From Prolixibacteraceae bacterium (lineage in GTDB: Bacteria; Bacteroidota; Bacteroidia; Bacteroidales; Prolixibacteraceae), in the NCBI GenBank assembly GCA_021740385.1, contig JAIOZY010000001.1, positions 62,001 through 126,000 of the forward strand: a stretch of DNA of 64,000 nucleotides. The letters run 5' to 3'. A program made the position numbers and the translations under genes. Below are positions 16,976 through 26,347 of this stretch, piece by piece. Below the pieces are notes generated by a model. The model did not search any database. It saw only the letters and a list, made by a program, of their open reading frames with translations, and was not told the DNA's origin. Numbering within the stretch: the stretch's first letter is position 1; every line of letters starts with the position of its first letter.

Positions 16976-17374
16976 ATGCAAAAAATGAAGGGAATATTGT
17001 TTTTTGGGGTTATTTTATGCAGCATAATTGTTTTAACACAATGTAAAAGTGACACACAGGAACCTGCTGACTTATTGGTTGATGAATGGCAAAAACTCTA
17101 TGAAGCCACCGATACCAGTTTTCATGTGAAATTAACGTTCAGGGACGATGGTACATTTAGCTGGGACATGATTGACGTGGTGCCCGGGCATACAAATTCG
17201 GGCGGGGAATATACTGCCACAAATTCCGAATTTACCCTGATAAATGATCCCGATTGTGACGGGGAAGGTGTATATGGTTACGCCGTTGCAAACGACCAGT
17301 TAACGGTAACAAAAATATCCGACGATTGTGACCCGCGCTCCCCGGCTTTTACCGGAGTGTGGGAAAAGTATTGA
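16976..17374 (+). CDS. Small lipocalin-like lipoprotein
   Basis: A 132-residue lipoprotein with lipobox VLTQC. The mature part begins KSDTQEPADLLVDEWQKLYEATDTSF and alternates short beta strands (VKLTFRDDGTFSWDM, GGEYTATNSEFTLIND, YGYAVANDQLTVTKIS). It ends GVWEKY, the shape of single-domain lipocalin-like lipoproteins of Bacteroidota. Two Cys pairs (DPDCDGEG, SDDCDPRS) may form a disulfide. Divergent from the ABC exporter; function unknown. Confidence 0.75.
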   Translation: MQKMKGILFFGVILCSIIVLTQCKSDTQEPADLLVDEWQKLYEATDTSFHVKLTFRDDGTFSWDMIDVVPGHTNSGGEYTATNSEFTLINDPDCDGEGVYGYAVANDQLTVTKISDDCDPRSPAFTGVWEKY

Positions 17375-17581
17375 TGAGTTTAGATTGTGAATATTATGAT
17401 TATGGAACTTTGAGTACAGAGGAATTGAGCGTGTGAGAATTGAATGAACCGGATGAGATCCCCAATTCCATGATTACGGTGTTCATCTCAACCTCAACCT
17501 TCTGCGAAGTATGAGCAGTACCGGTTTACCGGGAAACCTCCTTCGATCGCCATAGCCCCGATTTTTCGGGGCGGAGGCGAT

Positions 17582-17635
17582 AACCTCAACCTCAACCTCA
17601 ACCTCAACCTCAACCTCAACCTAAACCTTAACCTA
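17582..17635. repeat. AACCTC hexamer array 2
   Basis: Six exact AACCTC units followed by degenerate AACCTA, AACCTTA and AACCTA copies. Two more units occur near 17489. It lies in the convergent gap between the lipoprotein (+) and map (-). The intervening 17520-17580 holds GGTTTACCGGG and CCCCGATTTTTCGGGG palindromes. No gene is present in 17375-17672. Confidence 0.93.
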
Positions 17636-17672
17636 AGTAAATGATAAGTTCCACCTTAAATCCACTTGATCA

Positions 17673-18434
17673 TTAATTATCTGGCAACGTAAGTATTTCA
17701 ACCCCCGTTGGGGTAACCAGCACGGTATGTTCAAATTGTGCCGATAGTTTACCGTCGACAGTACGGGCAGTCCAGCCATCGTGTTTGTCGACCCTGGTAC
17801 GTGGTTTACCTTCGTTTATCATGGGCTCAATGGTGAAAATCATGCCCGGTTTCATAACTGCGCCCGAGTTGCGGCGTGCCGAGTGTTCCACCTGGGGCTC
17901 TTCATGAAACTCGATACCCACGCCATGGCCACAAAATTCGTACACCACAGAATACCCTTTGCTCCGTACAAACTGTCCGATAACATGGCCAATGTTGCCG
18001 AATTTATTGCCCGGTCTTACCTGCTGGATGCCCAGGTCAAGACTGTGTTTTGTTATATCGATAAGCCTGAGGGCAGCCGGTGAAACTTCACCCACGGTGT
18101 ACATTTTGCTTGTGTCGCCGTAATACCCGTTCAGGATAGTGGTTACATCAATGTTGAAAATATCGCCCGGTTTAATAATGGTATCATTTGATGGTATCCC
18201 ATGGCAAACTACCTCGTTAAGCGAAATGCAGCTCGATTTCGGAAAGCCGTGATAACCCAGGGTGGCCGGCACGGCGCCGTGGTTGCGCATGTATTCTTCC
18301 ATTATGTTGTCGAGGTACCCGGTTGATACCCCTTCTTTAATATATCCTTCAATCATTTTCAGGGTATTGGCGGCCAGCCGGCTGCTTTGCCTTATACCCT
18401 CAATTTGTTCCGCATTTTTAATGAGAATTGCCAT
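17673..18434 (-). CDS. map: Type I methionine aminopeptidase
   Basis: Removes N-terminal Met from nascent proteins. 253 residues, the normal short (type Ia) form. Metal ligands D96, D107, H170, E203 and E235 all align, in NIDVTTILNGYYGDTSK, GHGVGIEFHEEP, TIEPMI and QFEHTVLV. Substrate-pocket HGIPS is present. There is no N-terminal zinc finger extension. Alone in its transcript here, unlike the common placement in ribosomal protein operons, so it may be a second map copy. Confidence 0.95.
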   Translation of the reverse strand: MAILIKNAEQIEGIRQSSRLAANTLKMIEGYIKEGVSTGYLDNIMEEYMRNHGAVPATLGYHGFPKSSCISLNEVVCHGIPSNDTIIKPGDIFNIDVTTILNGYYGDTSKMYTVGEVSPAALRLIDITKHSLDLGIQQVRPGNKFGNIGHVIGQFVRSKGYSVVYEFCGHGVGIEFHEEPQVEHSARRNSGAVMKPGMIFTIEPMINEGKPRTRVDKHDGWTARTVDGKLSAQFEHTVLVTPTGVEILTLPDN

Positions 18435-18594
18435 CTGAAAAAAATTTATGCAAAAGTGGAGATAATGAGCGATATTTCAAAACATCTGTTATCGTTGTTA
18501 AATTAAGTATTCCAGAAAATTCTCTCTTGAAAACCTAAATTTGGCAAGTTTGGTTGCTGAATTAATAAGATAAGGAATGAAGAATATGAAATCC

Positions 18595-21033
18595 TTAATA
18601 CTGTACAGTATATTCCGCAGTTCCCCTGCAGAGCCGGCCATCGGTGGTGAAGCCCTCAACAACAATGGTTACAAAGCCGGGCTGATCCGAATTGTAGTAT
18701 TGAACACCGGCATGGCCGGTTGAATCGGTCCATATATTGGGATGCCAGAAAAGGGTGCTCCGGAAATCGGTCTTTTCGGTGGAGGGTTTTGTCTTTGAAT
18801 AATCGGGCGAATAAAATTCCCGTATCACGGCATATCCCTTGAGGGTGAGCCTTTTTACCCCGTCGGGCAAGGGGACTTCCATATTCTGAACCCCTCTTTT
18901 TAAAGTGAAATTAATGACCCCGTTATTTCCTTTTATCCCGTACATGGGGGCAAATCGTAGCATATCGACCCGTTCAAAACTGCTGAAGGGCAGGGTGGCG
19001 ATCAGGTCACTCTCGACCGGAATCCCGTCAAGCAGCACATAGGCAGCCCCTGAATTTCCTGCTATCCGGAAAGTAGGGCCGGCTCCTGCTGGCGTATTAA
19101 AGTCAATATACACCCCTGGCATTGTAAATTGCATATAGTCAAAAATGTTCGCAGCACTGTTTTCTTCTTCATTGATGATGACGGTTTTATCGGGATTGGG
19201 CAGGTACAGGAGCGCCTGCTCCATTTCCTTGTGTCTGTTTCTTCCCCAAACATCAATATCATCCAGCAGAATGGTGTCACTGATGTGCCATTTGCGCTGA
19301 ATTACGGAGCTGTCTTTTTGGCTGATTTCAAAGGTTGTACTGACCTTTTTCTCCTTCTTCACCAGGTATCCGGCCGGCAGTTGTTCCTCAGGGGGTGAGG
19401 TTGATGAGCGGTCGTCGATTTCCAGCCAGATATTTTTTTTCCATTTTTCCCTTTTGGCCTGCAACAGCACAGGCGTTTCATCGTAAAAAAACAGGTTGTT
19501 AAAGGAAAACCTTCCGGATGAATCGGCATAAAGCTGGTTAAATGCATAGGCTTTCTGATCAAATATCAGGGTGACTTCCGCATTCGGGATGGGTTTTTCC
19601 ATGAACTTTGTCGTTACAGTACCCTTCACCGAAATACCAAACTCGTGTTCATAGGAGAGTTCGGGGAGTTGGTCCCCCAGTACCACCTGCCATGCAAAAC
19701 GCCGCCACCCCTGGGTGAGCATCAGATTGTCGAGCGCCACAAGCGTTCCTTTCGAATCGTTCCGAAAGTAAAAAGCCGGTTCTTCGATACGTCCCTTCAG
19801 GTCGGCAACCAGTAAAAACTGAGTCAGGATGTTGTTGGGGTACTCTTCCAAGCGGAGCTGGTTTTCAATGGTAAAAGCGCTCATGGAAAGGTTTGATACA
19901 ATGGGCATGGAATCTTTCAACAGGCTGGAAATCTCCACCTTGACCTCTTCTCGAAGTTTGTATGTCGGTTGATTCGTTTCGACCGAAAGGTGCACATATT
20001 CGTGGTTGTTGATGAATGCAAGTCGCTCACACAAGGGGATCAGGTTTTGGTCAAAGAGGGTCACCTGCAGTACTCCGGAAGGAATTTTATTCTTCTCAAT
20101 TTTCAGGCCATACACCCCATTGACCAGTTCCGTCTCCCGGGCAAAGATCAAATTTCCGCGGGTTTGCCCGACAATGATGTAACGAGTGTTGTCCGGATTC
20201 CCGCTCAGTTCTGTCAGGGTGATCTGAAGCTCACCGGGCAATGTGGTTTCAAGGGAAAGGGAGACCCCGTATCGAGCTGCTGCGGGCAGCCGGGTTGTAA
20301 TGGTTTTTTTGTTCAGGGTTACCGAGGCGGAATAGGTCCTTCCCTCTTCGGGGGTGAATTCTACGCGGCCCATCCCTTTGTACAGGCTTTTAAAAAAAGT
20401 GACGAAAGCCCCCCTGTCATCCAAAATAGTTCCTTCAATATCGATCCCGATCCCGTTCTCATCAACTGCTTTAAATCCCAGCCGGCTTCTGACGCCGCAC
20501 AAAAAGGTGCCTCCTTCGGGGAAAAACCTTAGGTCGATGTTGCCGGCTTTCAGTGTTTCCGGCCGGTCCTCGAAATTCTTGTCCTTAAGGTTCCATATGA
20601 TAATATCTTTGTGAAAAAAGGCATCTTCCCCAAAATTGCGCATCCAGTTGGTATAGGACCTGACCTGGTACACACCGCTCGAAGTGGTGTCGGGAAGGTG
20701 GAAATCGCCATAAGCCAGGTTGTCGATGGCCATCAGGATCTTTTTTTGGAGAATCTTCCCTGCCGGATTGATGAGTTCAATGTAAATGTTTGTGCTGTCC
20801 TCTTCCGATTGGAGATAGGCTTTAAACCAGATGTCATCGTTGGCCCAGTAGGATGGGCGGTCAAGCTGCAAATAGATAATTTCAGGAGGAAGCTTTTGAT
20901 TGGCCAGGGAAAGCTTGTTTTTGACAATCGATATCCCGTTTTCTTCCAGGGAGAGAGGGGGAAAGGAATCCCCGCTCCCCGCCAGGCATGTGATCCCCAG
21001 CAGAAGGATGAATAATCTGGCAGACTTTTTCAT
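18595..21033 (-). CDS. MG2-domain/TonB-plug secreted protein without a barrel
   Basis: 812 residues with an N-terminal signal peptide. Early part: IYLQLDRPSYWANDDIWFKAYL, the MG2-type strand motif of alpha-2-macroglobulin-like Bacteroidota proteins, then further beta domains. About residues 485-560: carboxypeptidase-regulatory-like segment (VKGTVTTKFMEKPIPNAEVTLIF). About 640-725: TonB-receptor plug (IFDYMQFTMPGVYIDFN, YVLLDGIPVESDLIATLPFSSFERVDMLR, GNNGVINFTLKRG). No beta-barrel follows. A relative begins the other end of the window (62443-64000). Role unknown, probably periplasmic or surface-exposed. Confidence 0.85.
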   Translation of the reverse strand: MKKSARLFILLLGITCLAGSGDSFPPLSLEENGISIVKNKLSLANQKLPPEIIYLQLDRPSYWANDDIWFKAYLQSEEDSTNIYIELINPAGKILQKKILMAIDNLAYGDFHLPDTTSSGVYQVRSYTNWMRNFGEDAFFHKDIIIWNLKDKNFEDRPETLKAGNIDLRFFPEGGTFLCGVRSRLGFKAVDENGIGIDIEGTILDDRGAFVTFFKSLYKGMGRVEFTPEEGRTYSASVTLNKKTITTRLPAAARYGVSLSLETTLPGELQITLTELSGNPDNTRYIIVGQTRGNLIFARETELVNGVYGLKIEKNKIPSGVLQVTLFDQNLIPLCERLAFINNHEYVHLSVETNQPTYKLREEVKVEISSLLKDSMPIVSNLSMSAFTIENQLRLEEYPNNILTQFLLVADLKGRIEEPAFYFRNDSKGTLVALDNLMLTQGWRRFAWQVVLGDQLPELSYEHEFGISVKGTVTTKFMEKPIPNAEVTLIFDQKAYAFNQLYADSSGRFSFNNLFFYDETPVLLQAKREKWKKNIWLEIDDRSSTSPPEEQLPAGYLVKKEKKVSTTFEISQKDSSVIQRKWHISDTILLDDIDVWGRNRHKEMEQALLYLPNPDKTVIINEEENSAANIFDYMQFTMPGVYIDFNTPAGAGPTFRIAGNSGAAYVLLDGIPVESDLIATLPFSSFERVDMLRFAPMYGIKGNNGVINFTLKRGVQNMEVPLPDGVKRLTLKGYAVIREFYSPDYSKTKPSTEKTDFRSTLFWHPNIWTDSTGHAGVQYYNSDQPGFVTIVVEGFTTDGRLCRGTAEYTVQY

Positions 21034-21216
21034 ATTTCACAATAGTAATCCTGAATTAAAGATACGGCATCCCAGGGGATAACCGTCGTTCCAGTAGATA
21101 TATTTGACATAAAAAGGTTTAATGAACGATGTTGTTTTAGGGCAATATAATGTCCATTTCCTGTTGCCATTTTCGTTCATCCTTCCTACTTTTACCCCCG
21201 TTTCAAAATTTAAATT

Positions 21217-21975
21217 ATGAGCGCGTTCCATATCAATCCCGGTTCGCCCCTGAAGTTTTCAGAGGATTTTATTGTCCGTTCGTACCATACCGATATTCAC
21301 CGTCAGCTGACCATCCCTAAATTGTGCAGCTTCTTTCAGGACATAGCTGGTAACCACACGGTGGCTTGCGGCGTGGGCTGGGAAGTAATGCAGGAACAAA
21401 ACGTTTTCTGGGTATTATCGAGACTGAAAATTGAGGTGATCAAGATTCCTGTATGGCGGCAAAACATTAAAGTTACAACCTGGTCGATGGGTTCCAACGG
21501 CCTGTTTGCCTACCGTAATTTTTTGGTGGAGGATGAACAGGGTAATGCCATGGTAAAAGCCGTGAGCATGTGGCTGATGGTGAATACCGAAACACGTCGC
21601 CTTGTGCGCCCCGACGATTACATGCGCGATTTTCCGCTGTGTGCCGAAAAACTGTTTGATGGTGAGCCTGAAAAACTGAAACCCATGAAAAATGCTGTGT
21701 TTTCAGAAGCGTCAAAAGTAGCGTTTACCGAAACCGACATGAACCACCACATGAACAACGTGAGCTACATTGAGCGGATATTAAACACCTATGATTTCGA
21801 TTTTTTGAAGCAGCATTCCATTTCAGAATTTCAGATCAACTTTTTGAAAGAAGCCGTGCCGGGCGATTTGTTAAAAGCGGGTTGTGAAAACATAAGCAAT
21901 GCTGAATTTATGAACAATATTGTACGGGAAGCCGATGGTGTTGAGATGGTGCGTACCCGGATAAACTGGGGATAA
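21217..21975 (+). CDS. Acyl-ACP thioesterase
   Basis: 252 residues, two hot-dog folds as in the plant-type FatA/FatB family (PF01643). N-terminal hot-dog: FIVRSYHTDIHRQLTIPKLCSFFQDIAGNH...FWVLSRLKIEVIKIPVW. C-terminal hot-dog contains TETDMNHHMNNVSYIERILN, the N-x-H catalytic signature. Releases fatty acids from acyl carrier protein in the cytoplasm. A PlsC-type acyltransferase lies 300 bases downstream on the same strand, a lipid-metabolism neighbourhood. Divergent from the MG2/plug gene. Confidence 0.9.
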   Translation: MSAFHINPGSPLKFSEDFIVRSYHTDIHRQLTIPKLCSFFQDIAGNHTVACGVGWEVMQEQNVFWVLSRLKIEVIKIPVWRQNIKVTTWSMGSNGLFAYRNFLVEDEQGNAMVKAVSMWLMVNTETRRLVRPDDYMRDFPLCAEKLFDGEPEKLKPMKNAVFSEASKVAFTETDMNHHMNNVSYIERILNTYDFDFLKQHSISEFQINFLKEAVPGDLLKAGCENISNAEFMNNIVREADGVEMVRTRINWG

Positions 21976-22038
21976 GGTTATCGTGAAAGCATTGAAAGAT
22001 AGGGTTTCCCATAAAATCAAAAAAGCTACTTTTGTGGT

Positions 22039-22233
22039 ATGAGAGCAATTGGAGAAATGGAATTGAAAATAAACCAATTGACACCTGGTTTAATTGAAGA
22101 ACTCGGCCATTATTTGAATTGTCTGATAAATAAACGGGTTGTACGCAAACCAGGAAAATTACGTCAGGATTGGGCTGGAGGTTTAAAAGATGTTGAAATG
22201 ACCTCTATGGAACTACAAAAAAAAGCACTGTAA
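22039..22233 (+). CDS. Orphan DUF2281-like antitoxin
   Basis: 64 residues. The layout, an N-terminal helix pair (INQLTPGLIEELGHYLNCLINK), then a basic linker and KLRQDWAGGLKDVEMTSMELQKKAL, is that of DUF2281-type antitoxins that neutralise VapC/PIN toxins. The usual downstream PIN gene is absent: the next frame at 22282 is an acyltransferase. The protein stops at the point where family members usually continue for a few residues. It is a relict or a free-standing regulator. Confidence 0.7.
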   Translation: MRAIGEMELKINQLTPGLIEELGHYLNCLINKRVVRKPGKLRQDWAGGLKDVEMTSMELQKKAL

Positions 22234-22281
22234 CTCACTTTGCCGGCAGATTATTAAATTTGCCCCAAAAACCGAAAAATC

Positions 22282-23076
22282 ATGTACAACAAATATTTTC
22301 CCGAAAACGAATACCATACCCCGGCTAACCACAAGCGTTCGGTTTGGGATATTTTATCGCTGGGTGGCAGTGCGTATTTTAAAATCAGGTTTTTGAAATT
22401 TGTACTGCAAAACCGCCGATATGCACTTGATGGGGTGTACGACACAGCACGCTGGGCGCATAGCTCATACGAAATATTCAAATTTGTTGAAGACTGTGGC
22501 GGCAAATTTCACATTACCGGTTTCGACCATGTCGATGCCGTGAAAGATGAACCCGTGGTGTTCATCAGCAATCACATGAGCACCCTCGAGACCATGATTT
22601 TTCCCTGCCTGATTGCGCCGGTGAAAGAAGTTACTTTTGTTGTAAAGGATAACCTGATCAGAAGTAAAACATTTGGCCCCGTTATGCGTGCACGCGACCC
22701 CATTGCCGTGGGGCGTACCGACTCGCGTAAAGACCTTATGACCGTACTTAACGAAGGAAAAGAAAAATTAATAAAAGGTACTTCAATCATCATCTTTCCG
22801 CAAAGTACACGTAAGCTCGATTGTAATCCCTCTGAGTTTAATTCTCTGGGGGTAAAACTGGCACAGAAAAACAAGGTACGTATTGTGCCCATGGCCATTA
22901 AAACCGATTTTTGGGAAAACGGGAAACTGGTAAAAGACCTGGGTATTGCCCGTCGTAAAAAACCCATTCACATCAAGTTTGGAGAACCAATGGCGATTAG
23001 AGGATCAGGAAAAGAAGAACATCAGTTTGTGGTTGATTTTATACAGGATCACCTTAGAGAGTGGCAACAGGAATAA
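22282..23076 (+). CDS. PlsC-type lysophospholipid acyltransferase
   Basis: 264 residues. PlsC motifs: block I N97-H98-M-S-T-L-E103 where the family norm is H-x4-D; block II region AVGRTDSRKD; block III IIFPQSTRK in place of FPEGTR; block IV VRIVPMAIK. These are characteristic enough to assign acyl transfer to a lysophosphatidate or related glycerol lipid at the membrane. The Glu for Asp in the H-x4-D dyad is unusual. Follows the thioesterase and orphan antitoxin. Confidence 0.85.
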   Translation: MYNKYFPENEYHTPANHKRSVWDILSLGGSAYFKIRFLKFVLQNRRYALDGVYDTARWAHSSYEIFKFVEDCGGKFHITGFDHVDAVKDEPVVFISNHMSTLETMIFPCLIAPVKEVTFVVKDNLIRSKTFGPVMRARDPIAVGRTDSRKDLMTVLNEGKEKLIKGTSIIIFPQSTRKLDCNPSEFNSLGVKLAQKNKVRIVPMAIKTDFWENGKLVKDLGIARRKKPIHIKFGEPMAIRGSGKEEHQFVVDFIQDHLREWQQE

Positions 23077-23269
23077 TGGGTGCTTGTCGTTCAGGAATTT
23101 CGTTTTAACTTTATTGTATGGGCTTTCTATTTGTTACTTGTTTGTAGCATGTGTTCGTGTAAATTACACCATGCATTGGTTTGATGGTTTTATTTATAAG
23201 CATAAAAAAAATAGAATAATATTTTGTGCTAATCGTTTTTTTTTTAGATTTACACTTTAAACATAATCC

Positions 23270-23593
23270 TGTAACTGAAATTAGCAACTATGCCCGGGTA
23301 CATTAAATCTGTAAAACGCGCATTAGCCCAATAACCCGACATTATTGCACTTTAATATAAAAACGTTTGCCTATGTAAAATTTAAACCAATAACCTGTTT
23401 GCCTTATGAAGCAGTGAGTTAAACAGGCGTATGGCGTTGTTAAGCCAGGCAGTGGTTCAATTGTTGAATTGATTATTGTACCATAAATAAAGGCAGCGCC
23501 ATCCGAAAATAACGCTGCCTCGTGAACACCAATTAATACAATGATTAACGGCTTTAGGGAGCCTCCACTCCCCGGCCACAAATGTAAATAATT
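23270..23593 (+). promoter_or_regulatory. Leader of envelope locus I with two hairpins
   Basis: No credible gene lies in 23077-23593. The last 100 bases contain GGCAGCG...CGCTGCC (23492-23519, seven perfect pairs) and then GGGAG/CTCCC near 23558-23573, ending 20 bases before the ATG of the first gene. The same arrangement (7-bp GGCAnCR/YGnTGCC hairpin 40-75 bases before the first ATG) recurs at 33601 and 40774. No U-run follows the main hairpin, so it is not a simple terminator. Confidence 0.6.
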
Positions 23594-24685
23594 ATGAAAA
23601 AGTATTTTGTATTTTTATTCATTATTTGTGTAATTCTTTTTTCCTGCGAAAGGGAAAATGAAATCCTCGATTCAACCCAAAATGAAATTGCTCCAAAAAT
23701 CCTCAATATTGAAGGAATTGAAGTTGGAAGCGAGAACGGGTATTTGGTTCTAAAAAACTTTAATGATGTTATCCAATTAGTGACTTTATTGGAAAATGTT
23801 ACAGATGAAGAATTAGAAGTATTTAATCAGAAACATTGTTTCACTTCAGCTTATGTGTTTAGAAAAGAGCAAAATATAAAACTAATGAATTTGAAAGATG
23901 AAACAACAGCACAATCAATTATTGAGGAATTAAAGTCTGAAGGATACTTTGATTCTGAAACAAATTCTATGGCTTATCCTTTTGTAATTAATCCTTGGGC
24001 AAAAGTACTTAATAAAGAAGGTATTATTAAAATAAATAATTCGTTGCTTAGATTTTGGAAGGATAATCAAATATGTTCAGAAGCGAGCGATTTAGATGCA
24101 TTAATTAAAGTTAGCTCAAATGAAGATATTGATAATTTCCATTTAAAAAATTCAAAAATAATATCAAATACTCAAGGGGAAAAGATCAGCGAAAATTTAA
24201 AATCATTACCCATTCCTAATTATGACCATCAATTTTTCTCTACAGGTTATTTTGATACGTTTAATTGGGTGGCAGGAAAACGTTATGTTAGAAGAACAAA
24301 TTTATATAGTTTGATTGTAACAGATTATAGCAATAATGTATCTCAACATTATGTGTATGTCGGTCATCTTCTTTTTGTTGAAGGTTTTTTGGGAATATGG
24401 TTTGATTATTATGATTATTTATATTTCAAATTTTTTGATTTAACAATTGGCGGCAATCCAAAATCGTCAGACAGTGGTTATGGTAATCATGACTATACTG
24501 ATTATCATTGTCAATACCCTAGTACCGGAGGTGGTTTAATTCAGCGAGCAGAACACAGTTATTATCTTTATGATGATAGTTTTTATCCTTCGATACCGAA
24601 TTATTTAACGCCATATTTTGGAGAGTTTAAATATGAGTATTGGACGAACAAAGTACCATCAAAGGGTTGGTTGATAATAGATTGA
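23594..24685 (+). CDS. Variable surface lipoprotein, envelope locus I
   Basis: 363 residues, lipobox ILFSC then ERENEILD. The N-terminal half has the pattern NGYLVLKNFNDVIQLVTLLENVTDEELEVFNQKHCF, seen also in the locus III lipoprotein (NNILVFENIDELNECTVFLNKIGEENFDAFEEAIGF) and reminiscent of DUF4848-type Bacteroidota lipoproteins. The C-terminal half is rich in Tyr, Asp and Gly strands (KRYVRRTNLYSLIV...HYVYVGHLLF). It is clearly more A+T-rich than the receptor genes downstream. It is separated from them by a strong hairpin terminator, so it is expressed in excess or alone. Function unknown. Confidence 0.75.
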   Translation: MKKYFVFLFIICVILFSCERENEILDSTQNEIAPKILNIEGIEVGSENGYLVLKNFNDVIQLVTLLENVTDEELEVFNQKHCFTSAYVFRKEQNIKLMNLKDETTAQSIIEELKSEGYFDSETNSMAYPFVINPWAKVLNKEGIIKINNSLLRFWKDNQICSEASDLDALIKVSSNEDIDNFHLKNSKIISNTQGEKISENLKSLPIPNYDHQFFSTGYFDTFNWVAGKRYVRRTNLYSLIVTDYSNNVSQHYVYVGHLLFVEGFLGIWFDYYDYLYFKFFDLTIGGNPKSSDSGYGNHDYTDYHCQYPSTGGGLIQRAEHSYYLYDDSFYPSIPNYLTPYFGEFKYEYWTNKVPSKGWLIID

Positions 24686-24700
24686 AAAAGAAATGACTAA

Positions 24701-24750
24701 ACACGGGACGATATCTCTATATTAAACAAAGGAATCGTTCCGTGTTTTTT
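24701..24750 (+). terminator. Rho-independent terminator within locus I
   Basis: ACACGGGACGAT pairs over 12 positions (one G-U) with ATCGTTCCGTGT, followed by six T. It lies 15 bases after the lipoprotein stop and 21 before the next gene. It probably allows partial read-through, giving high lipoprotein and low receptor levels. Confidence 0.88.
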
Positions 24751-24770
24751 AATGAAATAATTATATTTAG

Positions 24771-25445
24771 ATGAATTTTAAAAGAATCACATTCATTATT
24801 TTTCTTTTTGCAAGCTTTTTATGCTTAAATGCTCAGGACAATTTAAAAGTTGGGGGTGCAATTAGTGGCGGTTACACGGCAATTAGCGACCCGTTTTTAA
24901 TGGGAGTTCGTTATCGTGCCCTGATAAATGATAGCTACCCTTTTCATGCCGGTGCTTATGCCGAATACACATTTAAGAGACTAACAATCCATTCGGGCAT
25001 TAACCTGGGCTACGAAAGGTGCAATTTGCTGTACAAAGACATTGTAGGGACAGACAGTATTTTGAAAAACGATCCGAATGCCAATTCTTTAGAATTGTTA
25101 AATAATCCTTTAATGATTTACGATCACATTAATTCATTTAGTGTAAGCATCCCGTTAATTTTAAAGTTAAAACTGATCAGTAAATTTTTTGTTTCAGCAG
25201 GATTAAAAGGTCGTTACTATTTTCATTCGCGGGTATTTCATCCTTTCAACGGTGAAACCAGTTTTGGAATTGGGTTTCAATATCCAAAATTATGTTTTTC
25301 AATTTCGGTTGATACCCCTTTGCGGGAGAACGGTTTTGAAATGATCAACAATAACCATATTCCAGATACTGAATACCAAAATAATCTGGTTTATACTCAG
25401 CGTTCGGTGACTTTTAATATATCTTATTTGTTATGGTCGAAATGA
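24771..25445 (+). CDS. Outer-membrane beta-barrel protein, locus I
   Basis: 224 residues with signal peptide (FIIFLFASFLCLNAQ). The mature part alternates amphipathic strands (NLKVGGAISGGYTAI, FHAGAYAEYTFKRLTIHSGINLGYERC, SFSVSIPLILKLKLISKFFVSAGLKGRYYF) and ends SVTFNISYLLWSK, an aromatic-rich last strand. Consistent with a small 8-10 stranded barrel of the PorT/OmpA-like type. Its stop overlaps the DUF4249 start (ATGA). Confidence 0.78.
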   Translation: MNFKRITFIIFLFASFLCLNAQDNLKVGGAISGGYTAISDPFLMGVRYRALINDSYPFHAGAYAEYTFKRLTIHSGINLGYERCNLLYKDIVGTDSILKNDPNANSLELLNNPLMIYDHINSFSVSIPLILKLKLISKFFVSAGLKGRYYFHSRVFHPFNGETSFGIGFQYPKLCFSISVDTPLRENGFEMINNNHIPDTEYQNNLVYTQRSVTFNISYLLWSK

Positions 25446-26347
25446 TTAAGAAACTGATTTGTTTCATTGTCGCCTTGTTTATGCTCAATGCCTGCATTTT
25501 AGATGTAGAAGTAGAACTCCCGCTCGAAAACAGCATCGTTCTAAATGGCTTTTTGGTTCCAGGTGATACCGTTTCGGTTTCGTTGAATCGTTCGGGCGCA
25601 AGTACCGATACTGCTGGTTTTGAGGAGATCAGAGATGCCACCGTAACTTTGTTCGAAAACGGTGTAGCGTTGGGTTTACTTCACTATAAAGGAAACGGAA
25701 TATACCGGGCAGAGACCGTTGCCAAAGAGCTTACTGCTTATAAAATTGTGGTTGAAACGCCAGAGGGTGAAATGGCTTGGGCTGAAACTACTACGCCCGA
25801 AATTGAGTTTGGGGCTTCAATTGATAAAATAAACGATTTATATGGATTCAAAAGCGGAAACTATATCCTTGAACTTTCAGACAACCCAAATATCGACAAT
25901 TTTTACTGGGTTTGTATTGCACGTACCGATTCAGTTTACAACTCGGGAACCACTAAAAACCTGGCCTATTCGCTCTATACCAATTCACCTTATATCGACA
26001 GGTTTAACATGACTTATGATCCGATGGGTTCTGATGGGTATTATTACGATTACGAAATGTTTCTACATTTTGATGACAGATCATTTTCAGGTGAGACAAT
26101 AACTATTGATTTTATTCAAACAGGAGCATGGAACCTAAAAAGCGAGAACGTTTTATTTTTTAACGCCGATATACATTACAGTAACTATTTTAAATCGAAA
26201 TTGATTTCTGAAAAGGGAGGAGAATATCTGGCAGAAGATATGCCGCCATTAAATTATGTCCCTTCTTTTTTGTACACCAATGTACATAATGGTATGGGCA
26301 TACTGGGTTCTTATTCATTTTATTCAAGAGTTTTTACTTATGATTAA
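25442..26347 (+). CDS. DUF4249 lipoprotein, locus I
   Basis: 301 residues from ATG 25442 (MIKKLICFIV); a start at 25433 is also open. Lipobox MLNAC then ILDVEVELPLENSIVLNGFLVPGDTVSVSLNRS, the DUF4249 hallmark opening. It continues with DATVTLFENGV...YRAETVAKELTAYKIVVETPEG and ends in the family pattern (YTNVHNGMGILGSYS). DUF4249 proteins are encoded next to TonB receptors and are predicted periplasmic or outer-leaflet partners. Coupled to the barrel (4-base overlap) and the receptor (8-base overlap). Confidence 0.9.
   Translation: MIKKLICFIVALFMLNACILDVEVELPLENSIVLNGFLVPGDTVSVSLNRSGASTDTAGFEEIRDATVTLFENGVALGLLHYKGNGIYRAETVAKELTAYKIVVETPEGEMAWAETTTPEIEFGASIDKINDLYGFKSGNYILELSDNPNIDNFYWVCIARTDSVYNSGTTKNLAYSLYTNSPYIDRFNMTYDPMGSDGYYYDYEMFLHFDDRSFSGETITIDFIQTGAWNLKSENVLFFNADIHYSNYFKSKLISEKGGEYLAEDMPPLNYVPSFLYTNVHNGMGILGSYSFYSRVFTYD

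Noticed and set aside
23342-23581. Minus-strand 79-codon frame in the locus I leader
   Set aside because: It overlaps the conserved hairpin, has no family-like features and lies opposite a leader shared with other loci.
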